Positions 1-11,944 of a stretch of 64,000 nt of DNA are shown here, one piece after another. Numbering within the stretch: the stretch's first letter is position 1; the number at the start of each line of letters is the position of its first letter. The stretch covers positions 28,930 to 92,929 of the forward strand of contig CM065325.1 of assembly GCA_033032175.1 (NCBI GenBank), read 5' to 3'. Made by a program: the position numbers and the translations under genes. The notes beneath the pieces are model-generated. The model was given only the letters and a program-made list of their open reading frames with translations, was not told the DNA's origin and did no database searches. This DNA is from Saturnia japonica (Eukaryota > Arthropoda > Insecta > Lepidoptera > Saturniidae).

Positions 1-1553
1 AAAACAATCAAGAATAGTAGCTGGTAATTATAATTGGTCTTAATTTAAATTGATAGTGCAAATTTATAGGTAATTTACAACTTTTAATAAAGAAAAATAG
101 GTATATTGAAATTTTTAGCCGAATTGTGAGTCGTATGTTTGAAAACGAAGCGGTAGGGTAAATCAGGGGTATCTTTATTAATCGATACCTGTAGCATTCA
201 GGTCGAAAATAAACCTACAGATTGATGATTTCACCTCAATACAATGACATCAAAGTATGAAATTTTTATCAACAAATATCTGTAGAACGGGGACGCCCGG
301 GATCAAGGTGAAAGGTCCTAAGGGTTCATTACCACCCCAGTAACGATATGTATAAGTTTCAGCTTTACAACTCAAAACACAAAAAAGTTATGAGGAAAAG
401 AAAATCCATTTTCATACATTTGAAATCTACAAGTCCATATTATATGGTGTAGAAGGTAAAAATAAAGCTTGAAATTGCTAAATTATACAATGATATGACT
501 GTTTTGATAAAACTGTGTACTTAAAACTATAATAACATATTTAATTTTTCTAAAATCCTATGAAAGGGATGCTCCGATTTCAGCCCACTGTGCGCCGCAA
601 CCATCTCTACTATTGAGAGATACAAAAATGTTATAAACTATTGGTGTCTGTAGTGCATTTGTGTAACTGGACCTGCGCAAGAGATTCTCTAAATATAAGA
701 AGAAACCGGAGTTCAAGGTGAGTGGTTTTGCCTTATATTATTATTAGAGTCATCGAAGTGCACGAGGGATTGCGCCATTTTGTATATCAGAACTTAGTTC
801 AACGTGATTTGTAGAAAAAATACAGTCCACTAAACGCCCGCGCCCCTCCATATTTAATTGGGACAAGAGACAAAAAAAACAGTCATATTGGAGAACTGTA
901 TATAATCAGATCACAAATAACTCAACAAATTATACTTTATGTACTTGCACATTAAAAAATTATTTAAAAACGTAAGGCGAAATACTTTTGACAAACAAAT
1001 AAGACTTCACATAACATTTAACAAAGCCACCGGATACGGGTAAAAAGCTTTTTCTTTCACGCAAAATATCTACTTATCATGTTAATACTTTTTATTCCCT
1101 GTTTTATAAATAAATGGTTTCGTAATATCGCTCATTATGTTTTTTATTTTTAATTTTAACACTTTTGCAATTGTTCTGAGCCCTTCTATTAAGATTACAA
1201 AAGTCATTTCATCTTGGTACAAAAAGTTTGAAAAATTTTACTGAATATCACTGTATTGTTAAAGAACACGACAACAATCTTAATATAAATAAAATACCTT
1301 TATAAATGAAGGAAAAAGGTATTCTGAAAACGCAATAAAGTACGTCTTCTCTACGCCACATTAAGTATGTAAAATGGAACTCGAGGAATCTTGAATTGCA
1401 TTCCTGGAGAAGCAAATATATCCAGGGTTATAAGTGATCTCCTCACTGCATTGTTTCTGTCGCAAACATTTATGTATCGTATATTTTTGTAACTTTACAA
1501 GTAATTCCAACTTGTTTTTGAGGGTAGGTAAAAGTGAGAGCTGAGCATGCATA
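1..1553. other. No recognised feature
   Basis: AT-rich sequence. I see no exon with splice signals, no long open frame and no recognisable element in either strand. Confidence 0.5.
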
Positions 1554-1900
1554 ATTTATTTATTTATTTAGTTCTTAGGCACACATACAATATTAACAGT
1601 TAAATAAAGACATATTACATGATTATACAAATACTAATTTTCTAATTTAAACTGGTTACTAATATTTTTGCAAGTTCTTTGAGTTTCGTCAGACTATCAC
1701 TGAAAAGGTCACTCTCCTGAGACAGAAGATAATTATGAGAAGAAGTAAATTCATTTATACCCTTGCGACTCGAAAAAGGGCATTTTGTTCGTCAATACCA
1801 GTAAATAAAACTCTCTTTTATTCACAAGTAGATAAAAACTTATTAAATTTGTAACAAGCACGAATAATACAAATTCTGTACAAAAAAAAAAAAAAAAAAA
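1554..1900 (-). repeat. Possible LINE 3' end with TTTA-type tail
   Basis: The stretch starts with a (TTTA)n run near 1556-1570, which on the minus strand reads as the (AAAT)n tail of a non-LTR retrotransposon. No coding part of such an element is visible, so this is only a weak call. Confidence 0.25.
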
Positions 1901-2837
1901 AACGTACTGAACGTACCTACTGGCTGAATGAATGGAGCTTTCGAATTTAAATTAAAAATAAATATCTCGCCAATATTAGTTACTTTATTTTCGTTATCGT
2001 GGTTGTTTTGTGTTATTGGAAACTCTACAAAACCAAACAAGAATATAGCATTGAATTTTGAAATCTGTTCTAATGTCATCATATATTTGTAATGTTTGTA
2101 TTTAATCCTTTGTTATCTTATTATAGATGGCATAATAAAATATGATATTATAAATACTATACCACTATTTACTTTCTTGGATTCAATGATAAAAAGTAAA
2201 GACCTAACTCGTGAAAAAAATTTTAATCTCCGTCCTTGTATCCCTCGTTCCGCTCAGAATCCTTAGCAGCTCTCGGGAAGCAAATTCGTCCCTCAAATTC
2301 AATTCCCTCTTTTGTCACTTTTTGTGTAATATACTATTATCTGCTTATTGCTTATAATCATGTAAAAAAAATGATAAGCCTATAAAATAAAATAAAAAGT
2401 CATCAAAAGCGAGAAAGAAGTCGCGGGCGTAAGTCAGTGAATAATAATCGCTCAGTATAAGTTCTTTAAGAAGTAAGAAAAATCAGTATAACAAAAATAG
2501 TTCTTTATTGCTTAAATTATTTGCTTCGCGTGCCTGTTAACAGTATTACTGGGCAATTCCTTGAAATTACGCTACGAAATAGCTTAGCCGTTTCGGCTTA
2601 AGTACCGAACGAAACAATACTATATTCGCGTGACTTTGTCCGAGACATCACAACAACAAATCACGCAGACTAAATCTATTCAATATTTTGTAAATACTGT
2701 AGAATTCTGATCTTGACTTGGTAGATAAATAATAGAGAAATGTTTACACTTTACGTGATGATCAGACACTCTGGCTGAGTAAGTAATATTCCTGTATGAA
2801 TATAGAACTGTATATAATTAAATACTTCAAAAATAAT
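1901..2837. other. No recognised feature
   Basis: AT-rich, with no supported gene or element. A run of about 20 A at 1880-1900 lies just before it. Confidence 0.45.
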
Positions 2838-2915
2838 AAAAAATGGGTGGGATGTTTTCCGAACTGGTGGTAGCGTTTTGACGTAAATTGAATAAAATAT
2901 ATTTTGATTTGAATT
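2838..2915 (+). repeat. 5'-truncated copy of the TTGATTTG-tailed repeat
   Basis: It ends with AATTGAATAAAATAT followed by TTTTGATTTG, preceded by TCCGAACTGG and TTTTGACG. The same order occurs at 59760-59850, at 9020-9095 and, inverted, at 50620-50720. This looks like the 3' end of a retroposon with a short-motif tail. Confidence 0.45.
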
Positions 2916-2939
2916 GAACTTTAATTCCCTCATTACTCA

Positions 2940-3110
2940 GGACCCTGCAGTTTATAGGGGCACTGCCACCGCAACACTGCCGCGCTGGCGCCACTGTACT
3001 ACGAGCGATTGTGACAAGACATACGATAGTGGGATCACCGTCGAAGAGAGATCGAATGAGAGTCTTCTAATAAGTTGTGTTACACTTTATTATAATTGTA
3101 CTGAAATAAA
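2940..3110 (+). other. Candidate 3'-terminal exon (weak)
   Basis: A pyrimidine-containing CTCATTACTCAG acceptor-like sequence precedes a locally GC-richer open stretch, and AATAAA follows at about 3103. The frame open longest starts DPAVYRG and runs to about 3132; another frame stops at 3093. No family is recognised and no upstream exon was found, so this may be chance. Confidence 0.18.
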
Positions 3111-3599
3111 TAGAAACCTAAAAATAATTGAATGACTATTAAAATGGAATTTTTTTGCTGGATTTTGAAATGTGACGTGATTTTAATTTTACTAAAAAAA
3201 CTTACCTTATTTGGGTATACGTCATATTTTTGGTATAGTTTAGTTATTCTAAGCAAGTGAATTTAATTATAAATAATAATTAGAGTCATGAATTTTAAGT
3301 TGTCATAAAAACTTACAAGGCAGTGTAAACAAGAGAGCACAATTTTTTAGAAATAGAATAGAAGATTAGAAAAATACTCTATCCGCGATACATTGGCATA
3401 ATTATCTATAAAACAGGTTTCCAAAATTGAAAATTTATAAAACCCAGACACATGTAACATGTAACCTGTCCATTGAAATCATTCCAATGAGCCCAAATAT
3501 GATATCTCTGCTGTAATTTCGTGAGGAGTTCGGTATCCTGCACATTCCAGATGAAGCTGCGGCATCAGGTCAAGGTTTTTCTAATATCACTGAAGTAAC

Positions 3600-3830
3600 A
3601 GAATACCAAATCTCGACTCAACCAGACCTGTTGAAGATGCTCATATCTATTTATCAACTAGAAGAGAGCTGAGATTCTTCAAACTTGAGCACTCTCGATC
3701 ATGTTACCTTTCAAACAACAAAAAAAACTAGACCAAAATCGGTTCAGCCGTTTGTGAGCTATGATGCCACAGACAGACACACATACATACACACGTTAAA
3801 TTTATCTTTGTCTTCTTCTATCTATCTCTT
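3600..3830 (+). repeat. Dispersed repeat with 'ATCGGTTCAGCCGTTT' end
   Basis: The segment ends with AAAATCGGTTCAGCCGTTTG and then CAGACAGACACACATACA, a layout common at the ends of insect dispersed repeats. A similar 'GCCGTTTTTGAGTTA...CAGACAGACAGA' end is present at 61344-61395. The element class is not determined. Confidence 0.35.
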
Positions 3831-3853
3831 TTTGTGTTGATGGTTAATTAAAA

Positions 3854-4376
3854 AGGGGGCGTTCAAGTATTACGTAATACAATTTGGGGGGAGGGGGAGT
3901 CTTGTAAAACGTTACGATGGCTTACATACGATTGATTACAAGGGTAGGAGGCGGGTTCGACCTACGTATTACGTAACATATTTTTTTTAAATTAAACAAA
4001 AACTAAGCAATTAAAAATTTCCAAGATCGCAACTCTCTTCGTTTATGTTTAGCGAGGAATCCCTCGATTGTATTGTACGTCATTTTAATTTTGTTCTCCC
4101 AAGTTGGCAACCCTTTTCGTTTCATTTACGGGGAATCCCTCGACCGTCAGTCAGTGTTGTTAAAGTAAGTTCATACTGCAATATCCTCAAAACTGGGAGA
4201 TTTGCATCATCAGCTGTTCTTGGCCTATAAAAGCTCTCATCTGACTTGCTGACTTGGGTGTTACTTAATGTTTAAGGAGGGGGAGGGGGTACAGAAAAAT
4301 GTTATGGCGCGTTACATGAGGGATGGAGGCTCAAACATCTTCAAAAATTGCGTTACGTTATACTTGAACGCCCCCT
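3854..4376. mobile_element. MITE with 24-bp terminal inverted repeats
   Basis: The ends are near-perfect inverted repeats: AGGGGGCGTTCAAGTATTAC at the left (3854) and its mirror, TATACTTGAACGCCCCCT, at the right (ending 4376). A G-rich track follows just inside each end. There is no transposase ORF in the 523 bp, so it is a non-autonomous DNA transposon. The superfamily is not fixed by what can be seen; ISL2EU or PIF/Harbinger-like families have similar ends (inference). Confidence 0.7.
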
Positions 4377-6085
4377 AAGTAGAAGAAAAGACTATATAAA
4401 TATTTATATTTTATAGGACTTCGGTGGCAACTAGTGTATGGCCTGCCTGCTGGAAAGTAGTCTATGGACCTTGAAATACTAGAAGCATAACTGGCGCATC
4501 GCGTTTATGCGTCCTTGCACCTTATCGCTCATTATATGGGGCTAGCTTTCTGTACCTATTTTGTGCTATTGGTTCCGGGTGTGAAAGATGAAGGCAAATT
4601 GGGTGTCAAGCAATATAGAAGTAACAGTGATTTATCATACAAGAAGTAAGGTCCCTTTAACATCAATCATAAAGTAGAAAAAGCTTAGTGATACCGAAAC
4701 TACTTTCAGGTCACTGAAAGCGATGTCGCTTACTTTTCATACGACGGACAGGTACGGGTTTAAGGTTAGATTTTAGGGACACGTATGTTCTTTTAAAGTT
4801 GAGGATGATGTGGGTTTTTAATTTACTACTAACATTAGATGATTTATAAAAATATTGTACTTTAATTTTACTATTACTTGTACTTTATATCTTGTTAGAA
4901 TATTCGGCTTATTACGATTAATATTCGGCAGAACTCGCGTCGATCGTCATGAGTTTGAATTTCTGCAATCAGCCTGAATTTTAACGAAAGAAAATATGTT
5001 AATAGGGTATATGCTGGTAAGGAAATTTGATATGAACTGGTCTATTAGGCTTTGTTATACTGAAATAACGTTCTGTTTTACTGAAGTTTTTGCTTTCTGT
5101 TAAGTACGATCTCGATTGCCCATGAACGGTTTTAGGAGTCCTTTAGTTTTCATCGTACATTATTGAAAGAAAGAAAAAAAGATTTACTTATAGCAAAGGC
5201 AATTTGACTACAGACAAAAATATTTTACAACTATTTACAGTAAAAAAAATCAAATGCCAAGTATTTACAAAACGGCCCCAGCTCAGCATAATTCTGGTTG
5301 TAAATAACCAGCGCTGGTCTTCTGTTGGGGCCGCTTGGTGACGTCATATGACAGACACACTGACATAAAAATACTAAAAAAGTAAAAGTAAAAACGTGAG
5401 ACATGCGATATAAACGTACAACAATAAGCCAAACATTCTAGAATCAAGCAAGAGTTAGTATTTAAACTACAAAAACCTATATGAACACCAGGACACTGGC
5501 ACATAAGGTAAGTAAGTTTTAAATAATAAAAAATAAAGACAAAACATTATAAAATCTATAAGACTTAATTAGGTTGCATTCATTTTGCAATTTCATTTCG
5601 TCTGCTGCAAGAGAATTACATTTGTAACTGCCAAGTAAAAAAGTAATGTATAATTTAACAATCAATTCAACACCTCATACATAAAGCTACAGACATACTG
5701 TTACATGTTGGTGTCGGTGACGCGAAATCATAAGATTTATCCCATACAAAAATCGCACAAATTCACACTATAGAAGCCTTCACTTCATAAAGATACAAGG
5801 GCTATAAATCATACACTGAAATGCGTACCTGTCAGCCATACTTTTATATAGAACCGCGTCACTGCAGTTCAATGGGCAGTAGTTTATTTGAAAGGGTTGG
5901 TACGAACGACCTCGCTAGTTACTTGAATAGAGAACCATTACTATTTCAAACATTCATCAGAAATATTTTTGCGTAGTTCCGATTTAAACCCCATAAATCC
6001 ACTCACATAGATTTTATTTACAATATTTTAATAACACATTTTGTTTCCGCGAAGCTAAAAAAATTATTTGTGTCAGTTTTTTTAT
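4377..6085. other. No recognised feature
   Basis: About 1.7 kb of AT-rich sequence. The minus-strand frame at 5283-5504 has no domain and no splice context that I trust. Nothing here is supported as a gene. Confidence 0.4.
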
Positions 6086-6408
6086 ACTACTAAGAGCCCT
6101 TTTTTATCTTAGGGAAATCCTGCATTGGATTCGCCTCCCGAGCCGGGTCGCTCAAGGGAGGGGTATGTCGGCCTCTTACCGACTAAAACCCCACGGTGTT
6201 CTTCTCGCCCCTGATGGCTGGGGAGCGGGAACTGCTTGCACATGTCATCCGCTCGACCCGGCAGGTGTGGCCCTACCACGCGGCCCCGTCGCGGTCGGAG
6301 GCAATCGGCACCTCCAATGAGCCTCGGAGAGCGCACGAGCACCAGTGCGCTTCCTCCATCTCGGGCCTGCATTTACGCGGTGACGGACATGACTACTAAG
6401 GGCCCTTT
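6086..6408 (-). mobile_element. GC-rich retroposon fragment with 17-bp target duplication
   Basis: A GC-rich block is bounded by direct repeats ACTACTAAGAGCCCTTT (6086-6102) and ACTACTAAGGGCCCTTT (6392-6408), with one mismatch. The T-rich end at the left means an A-rich tail on the minus strand, so the insertion reads right to left. This pattern is what target-primed reverse transcription leaves. It is probably a LINE 3' end or a SINE; the minus-strand open frame at 6109-6372 has no recognisable domain. Confidence 0.5.
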
Positions 6409-7139
6409 CCCACGGCAACATCTCGTTTTTTGCAGCTGCAAACTCTTACACCCACGTATGAAAATTAATGTTTTAACTTATTCACAGGGATTAGAAAATT
6501 ACAAGAAAAAAAACACTGCGCCGTCGTTTTCGTTCTTTTAAAGCTTTTATCTAACTGATCGTTTAAAAATGTCACACCTAGCCGCGAACCCTTGTATCGC
6601 GGTCTACCTACATTAAAATCCAGATATAATATATCTTAACATACTTTTTGAATTTACACAGAAAATATAAATCTCTTTGTAAATTTTCTCACGACATGGA
6701 ACCGTCCGACTGGACCGGCATACGTACATCGTTCAAGGTCTGCAGCGGACTAATGATAACTCTTAAGTTAAATCTTATAAAACTCATTAAGGTGAAAAGT
6801 TAAGTATGATATACTTATAAAGGGTAACTTATAAATTTGACTAATATAAAATCCCATGTTTCAACTTTGAACAATGAAAAATAAAGTAAAATCTCGCCAG
6901 TGCTCGAAAACCGCTATTGTTTACATAAACATCGTAGGATGAAAGCCCAAAAAAATTAATGCCCGTAAAACTTTTTCTATTAACACCGTAATAAATAAGC
7001 AAAAGTTGTGGCAGAACTCGCGCTGTAGATACGCAGGCGGTTTTGGTTAGTAGACGGTTTAATGTACTATTTTCACAAAGCCTTAGATAACCTAGATTTT
7101 GTAAATGGCCGGAGTAATTTTAATACTAGAAATAAACAT
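6409..7139. other. No recognised feature
   Basis: AT-rich, with no supported gene or element. Confidence 0.4.
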
Positions 7140-7236
7140 ATTTGAGTTTTTAGACCGTGTTTTAAACTTAGACCAATAAAAGTTTTTAGGGTAATTGTGT
7201 CAAATTCTGTAATAAGATCCGGAAGCATATTACTGA

Positions 7237-7895
7237 CTAGCTGACCCGCGCAACTTCATCTGCATCATGTAAAAGAGGGAGAGAAAGGGTTTGAGTGAGT
7301 GAGTCGCAGACACTGTATTATTAGGTGCCGCCCGCCTCCCACATTATTCTGCATAATAAAAATGCGCTTGCGAAACTTCCTCATTATTTTGCTGCCGAGT
7401 TATTTTAAAACTGTGATATCTCCTAAGATATTTGTTTTACTGCAATTTTGTTCAAAATTAAATAATTACTTGTGATGATTAACATATTTATTTCGATAAG
7501 GATTAATACCATGTATATAAAAACACCTTCGCAAATAATTCATTATTTTAGAACAAATTTTATTACTATAAAAAAGGTTATATTGAGTAAACCTTAAAGC
7601 TATACGCCATCGCGGACTTTTTTTACAACTTTTTAAGAGAAACGATTCTATCACACACTATTGTTGCGTAACTTTAACCGTTTACGCAGCGAAGCCAATG
7701 GAAGCTCTGAAAAAAAATTCCCATTTTCCAACATTTTTTATTGATGCTCCGCTTCTATTGATCATAGCGTGATGATATAAAGCCTATAGCCTTCCTTAGG
7801 AAATGGGCTATTCAACATTGAAACATTTTTTCCATTTCAACCAGTAGTTCCTGAGATTAACGTGTTCAACCAAACAAACTCTTCAACTTTATATT
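7237..7895 (-). mobile_element. Non-autonomous Helitron, inverted copy
   Basis: Read on the minus strand it starts near AATATAAAGTTGAAGAGTTT and ends with CGCGGGTCAGCTAG followed by T. The CTAG-T end and the lack of inverted repeats are Helitron hallmarks. It matches the copy at 10826-11522 over nearly its whole length in the opposite orientation. No Rep/helicase is encoded. Confidence 0.7.
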
Positions 7896-8036
7896 ATTAG
7901 TCAGGGTTTGCAGACTAATAAGATTAAGAACTACATCAAGTAGGTTTTACTTTCAAAATGTTCTTATAGGGTGGATAATTATAGTGAATGATAGTAAAGT
8001 CTAGAAATGACTGCCTCTCTGCGAATCCACTAAATA

Positions 8037-8910
8037 TTAGGTCCTTGTCTAGGAAATTAGCGTTTTGTTGAACTGGCCACTTTGACCTCAAATATTTGGA
8101 GTTTGATTAGGAATTCCAAAATCAAATTTATGCTTGCTTATTTGTGTTTCGAATTTACTGATTCATTTGTTTTTTACACCATTTCATTTTTCTTTGACAT
8201 TGTTCTTTTCACAAAATGGAAAACTTAAAATATCGCGTTATTTATGAATATGAGTTCCACCGTGACATCAGTGCTACATAAACAGCTCGATGGATTAATG
8301 ATATGTATGTGGAAGCTACTGTAAAAAAAAGCTCGGTACGTTTTCTGTCTGGAAATTTTGACCTACGAAATATACCCCGTGGACGACCGGAGAAGTTGTT
8401 AAGGATCTATAGCAAATCACATCAAAGTTAGCGGCAGGCTTCAGTGTGAGTGATAAAACAATTTTAATTCACTTGAAACAAATTGGTAAAGTGAAAAAGC
8501 TCGAGAAAACGGCACCGCATGAATTGACTGAAGCACGCCAACAAAACGTATTGAGTGCTGCGTTACATTACTGAACCGTCACAATAACGAGGTAATTTTG
8601 AATCGTATTGTTACTTGTAATCAAAAATGGATCCTTTACAACAATCGAAAACGCTCATCACAGTGGTTGAACCCAGGAGAACCGGCCAAATCCTGTCCCA
8701 AGCGAAGGTTGACTCAGAAAAAGTTACCTACTGGTGAGTATTTAGCGCTCCCACAATTTTTTCAGGAATGGAATTGAATGTACTAGGTACCTATAAAATG
8801 GTAAAAGTGCAAAAGTACATACTTCGATTGATTAAATGAATAATTTCTGAATATTTTTGTGTTTTTACTCTTTCCATATATAACACTAATTTAATATGTA
8901 AAGGACCTAA
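8037..8910 (+). mobile_element. Mariner (irritans-like) deletion derivative
   Basis: An 874-bp element with TTAGGTCCTT at the left and AAGGACCTAA at the right, flanked by TA on both sides, which is the Tc1/mariner target duplication. It sits inside the repeat at 7140-9095. Related elements are at 27486-28242 and 39291-40499. Confidence 0.8.
8216..8760 (+). pseudogene. Mariner transposase remnant, N-terminal part
   Basis: From the ATG at 8216 the reading resembles the start of an irritans-type mariner transposase (MENLKYRVIYEYEFHR), and the DNA-binding helix-turn-helix region can be followed through several frame changes to a KQIGKVKKLEK segment near 8480-8510 and a degraded RIVTC-K-W segment near 8600. 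The catalytic domain with its aspartates is missing, so the copy cannot encode an active enzyme. Confidence 0.7.
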
Positions 8911-9079
8911 TATACGTGGTTATTGATTGTAATCAAACATAAAGTAAAAAAGAAGATAAGCCCAATCGAGGTCTTGCCAGGTCTTCTCGAAGACTAGGAG
9001 TTTTCCCGTAGAACCAGTAGTAGTATTGTGACGTTCATAAGTGTCTCCTTAGTGTCTAAACTGAATAAAGTATATTTGA

Positions 9080-9300
9080 TTTTGAAAAACGCGCCGCCAA
9101 AGTACCCGTGTATTGTAATAATACTTGTTCTCACTTCCCGTACTTATCTACAGCTTTCTAGATTGCTTGACTTTCATGGTCACTGCTCCGCTTCTTAGAG
9201 TCTTAGCGTGAAGTTAAATAGCCTATACCCTTCCTCAATAAACAGGCTATAAAATACAAAAATCATTTTTAGCTGGGTTCTCTTCGGGAGTTCCAAGATT
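9080..9300 (-). repeat. Helitron-like repeat, minus copy
   Basis: On the minus strand this reads GGCTATTTAACTTCACGCTA then AAGAAGCGGAGCAGTGA, and matches the plus-strand segment 14640-14790 in order, including a GGCGGCG patch at the end. Element ends are not clear. Confidence 0.45.
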
Positions 9301-9369
9301 ATAAGTCACATGGTTCAATGGCGCCACTACTACTACAGTACTATAGTCACAGACCCGAGCCGAGTATTA

Positions 9370-9905
9370 AATTATTTTGATATTTACATTATCTCCTAAA
9401 CTATATATATGTCCAAATAACATGCCTTAAAGGGCAAAGTTTAACTTCATAAAATTGTATTTATGATGAAGAAACTTTTGTTCGTAAGGATTTATATACC
9501 ATGGCTAAAAATACTGCTCATAAATAACTTCTTAACACAAATGTTTAACACAAAATAGCTGATTGTGGTTTATATATAAGAGATAAGCATATGCTATCGC
9601 AAAACTTTTTTTGATACACTAAGGACCAATATGTTTACAGAGCATTGTATTTACGTATAATTAACCTTTACGCCAGCGCACGCGGATAAAGCAGTTGATG
9701 AGCACTTTGGCTTCCAACTTACTTATCAAAAATCAATATTCAAGACTACCTGAGAGGTGCAGCATAATGTTAGATAGCCTATACTATTTCTCATGAGTCT
9801 GACTATAATATAAAAAGGAATTTTTGGAATCTAACGGATAGTTCCAGAACTTAGCGTGTTTAAACAAACAAACAAAAAACTTTTCCGCTTTATTATATTA
9901 ATAAA
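9370..9905 (-). repeat. Diverged Helitron copy
   Basis: The order of blocks on the minus strand, from AAAAGTTTTTTGTTTGTTTG (near 9880) through AAGGTATATAAATCC-like segments to the TCTCCTAA block near 9395, follows the Helitron at 10826-11522 and 7237-7895. It is more decayed and its 3' CTAGT end is not visible. Confidence 0.4.
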
Positions 9906-10825
9906 TATAGTATAGATTTTTATTTTTCTATTTATTTATTTCGACATTGCATGAGGTTTACTTTCATGTTTCACATGAGTTAGTATTTTGATTCTATACG
10001 ACATTTCCGTATACAGTGTTCTACATCTGCCTTTCTCTTAAATATGTGAAGACAGTGTACCTAATATATTGTAACAAATAGTTATTGTAAAGTCCTTTAT
10101 CGTTCTCTAACAGTCCAAAACAGATATACCTTACCTGTGCGCTGACGTCATAGCGTCAAAACAATCATCAATCAATGTTATTGTTTGAATATTGTATAGT
10201 TTCATCTTATACCTACAACAAAACTCATTAATATCTCATCCATAATAACTTTTATCGAGTTGAATCTACAATATGCATTTGTAATATGAATAATTTTGAT
10301 TGATTGTTTCTTTATCTTATTATATTAAGTGAGCAATTCTTGATACGCCAGTCCACAATGTATCGAATCATTTCGGTTTCAATGTTGTTATTGAAAAAGG
10401 AATCTGGCCTCAATCCACTTGATGGTCTTAAAAGGAACATTATGGTAAATTTAAGTGTCCAATGAACTTTGAAATGATTGCGACTTTATTTATTTTATTA
10501 TCTATATTCATTTATGTATACTTATAAATCATTATACGACTCATTTTTATGCGACATTAAACATCAACGTGCGACGCGATAACGGGAATGGAGGTGGCAG
10601 GTTGCTTGTATCAAGTTGCGGCCACCTCTCTTCCTATATTTTGTTTATTCAAAATAAAACAGCGTAAGAAATCACAAAAAAAATATTTGAGGAATTATAA
10701 ATCAGTGATAGCTTGTCAAGGCAACGAGTCAATCGACACAGGTTCGAAACCTATGAGCCTGAGAATAATTATAATAATTTATTACACGTTATACATTTGA
10801 GATTTAACAAATGACTTAACAATAC
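9906..10825. other. No recognised feature
   Basis: AT-rich. A tRNA-T-arm-like AGGTTCGAAACCT at about 10740-10752 has no complete tRNA or SINE around it. Confidence 0.4.
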
Positions 10826-11522
10826 TCTAATATTATAAAGCTGAAGAGTTTGTTTGTTTGTTTGGTTGAACACTCCAATCTCAGGAACTACTGGTTCGAA
10901 TGGAAAAAATATTTTAGTGTCGGATAGTTAATTTATCGAGGAACACTTTATTAGAGTATATAATATCACACTACGACCAATAGGAGCGAAGCATTAATGA
11001 AAAATATTGCAAAAAGGGGGGAAATTTATTCCTTTTGAGAGCTTCCATTGCGTGCGCTGCATGAATGGTTAAAGTTACGCAACAATTATTTATGACAAAT
11101 TATTTCTCTTAAAAAGTTCTAAAAAGAAGTCCGCCACAGCATATGGCTATGTTTTAAGTTTTACTCAACATAACATTTTTTTATAGTAATAAAATTTGTT
11201 CTAAAATAATGAATTATTTGCGAAGATGTTTTTATATACAAGGTTTTAATCCTTATCGAAATAAATACGTTATTCATTACAAGTATTTAATTTTGAACAA
11301 AATTGCCCTTTACAGTATTTGATTGAAATGAATATCTTAGGAGATATCACAGTTTTAAAATAACTCGTCAGCAAAATAATGATAAAGTACTGCGAGCGCA
11401 TTTTTATTATGCAGAATAATGTGGGAGGCGGGCGGCACCTAATAATACAGTGGCTACGACCCAATCTCTCTAACCCTTTCTCTCTCTTACATGATGCAGA
11501 CGAAGTTGCGCGGGGCCACTAG
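10826..11522 (+). mobile_element. Non-autonomous Helitron (697 bp)
   Basis: It begins TCTAATATTATAAAGCTGAA, has the GAGTTTGTTTGTTTG block just inside, and ends GACGAAGTTGCGCGGG and CCACTAG followed by T. TC start, CTAG end and no target duplication fit Helitrons. There is no coding capacity. It forms a 4-kb-spaced inverted pair with 7237-7895. Confidence 0.75.
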
Positions 11523-11944
11523 TTTATAAATAAAAGGACAAATATATAATCACACGATCTGAATTACAAAGTTTAAAGTTATAAATTTAAACTCAGTGGT
11601 CTCCTGTTCATTATAAACGGTAAATCAACCAAACAAAAACTGAAAGAAACGAACTGATGAAACTATAGTAGGGCTTTTTCTAATACCCGCCTGGCTAACT
11701 ACCACCTACAACTTGATATATAATAAATGTCACCAAGTATTTATAGGTGTGTTCCAGTTGTTGTTGCACTTAAGCGCTTCTTATCATTATATGCCACGGA
11801 GTCACTTAGAATCATGTACAGCAAGTTTTATGGTTGGACGGGTATTACGGGTAAAGACCTCTACGTGAATGACGCTTGTCTGGAAGTGACTCCCTCTATA
11901 TAAATCCACTAAAGTTGATAATAACGGTTACCAATAGAAATTCT
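11523..11944. other. No recognised feature
   Basis: AT-rich unique-looking sequence without a supported gene. Confidence 0.35.

Larger units (their letters stand above)
7140..9095 (+). repeat. TTGATTTG-tailed repeat split by two later insertions
   Basis: Three separated blocks (about 7140-7236, 7896-8036 and 8911-9095) line up in order with the uninterrupted copy at 59457-59850: TAATAAGATCC, then GATAATTATAGTGAATGATAG, then GACGTTCATAAGTG and a TTTGATTTTG tail. A Helitron and a mariner fill the two gaps. The outer element looks like a retroposon 3' region; its coding part is absent. Confidence 0.6.

Noticed and set aside
6109..6372. Minus frame in the GC-rich insert as a gene
   Set aside because: It lies entirely within a retroposon fragment with target duplication; GC-richness alone opens frames on both strands.
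10738..10755. tRNA gene from AGGTTCGAAACCT
   Set aside because: Only a T-arm-like palindrome; no acceptor stem or anticodon arm can be built around it.
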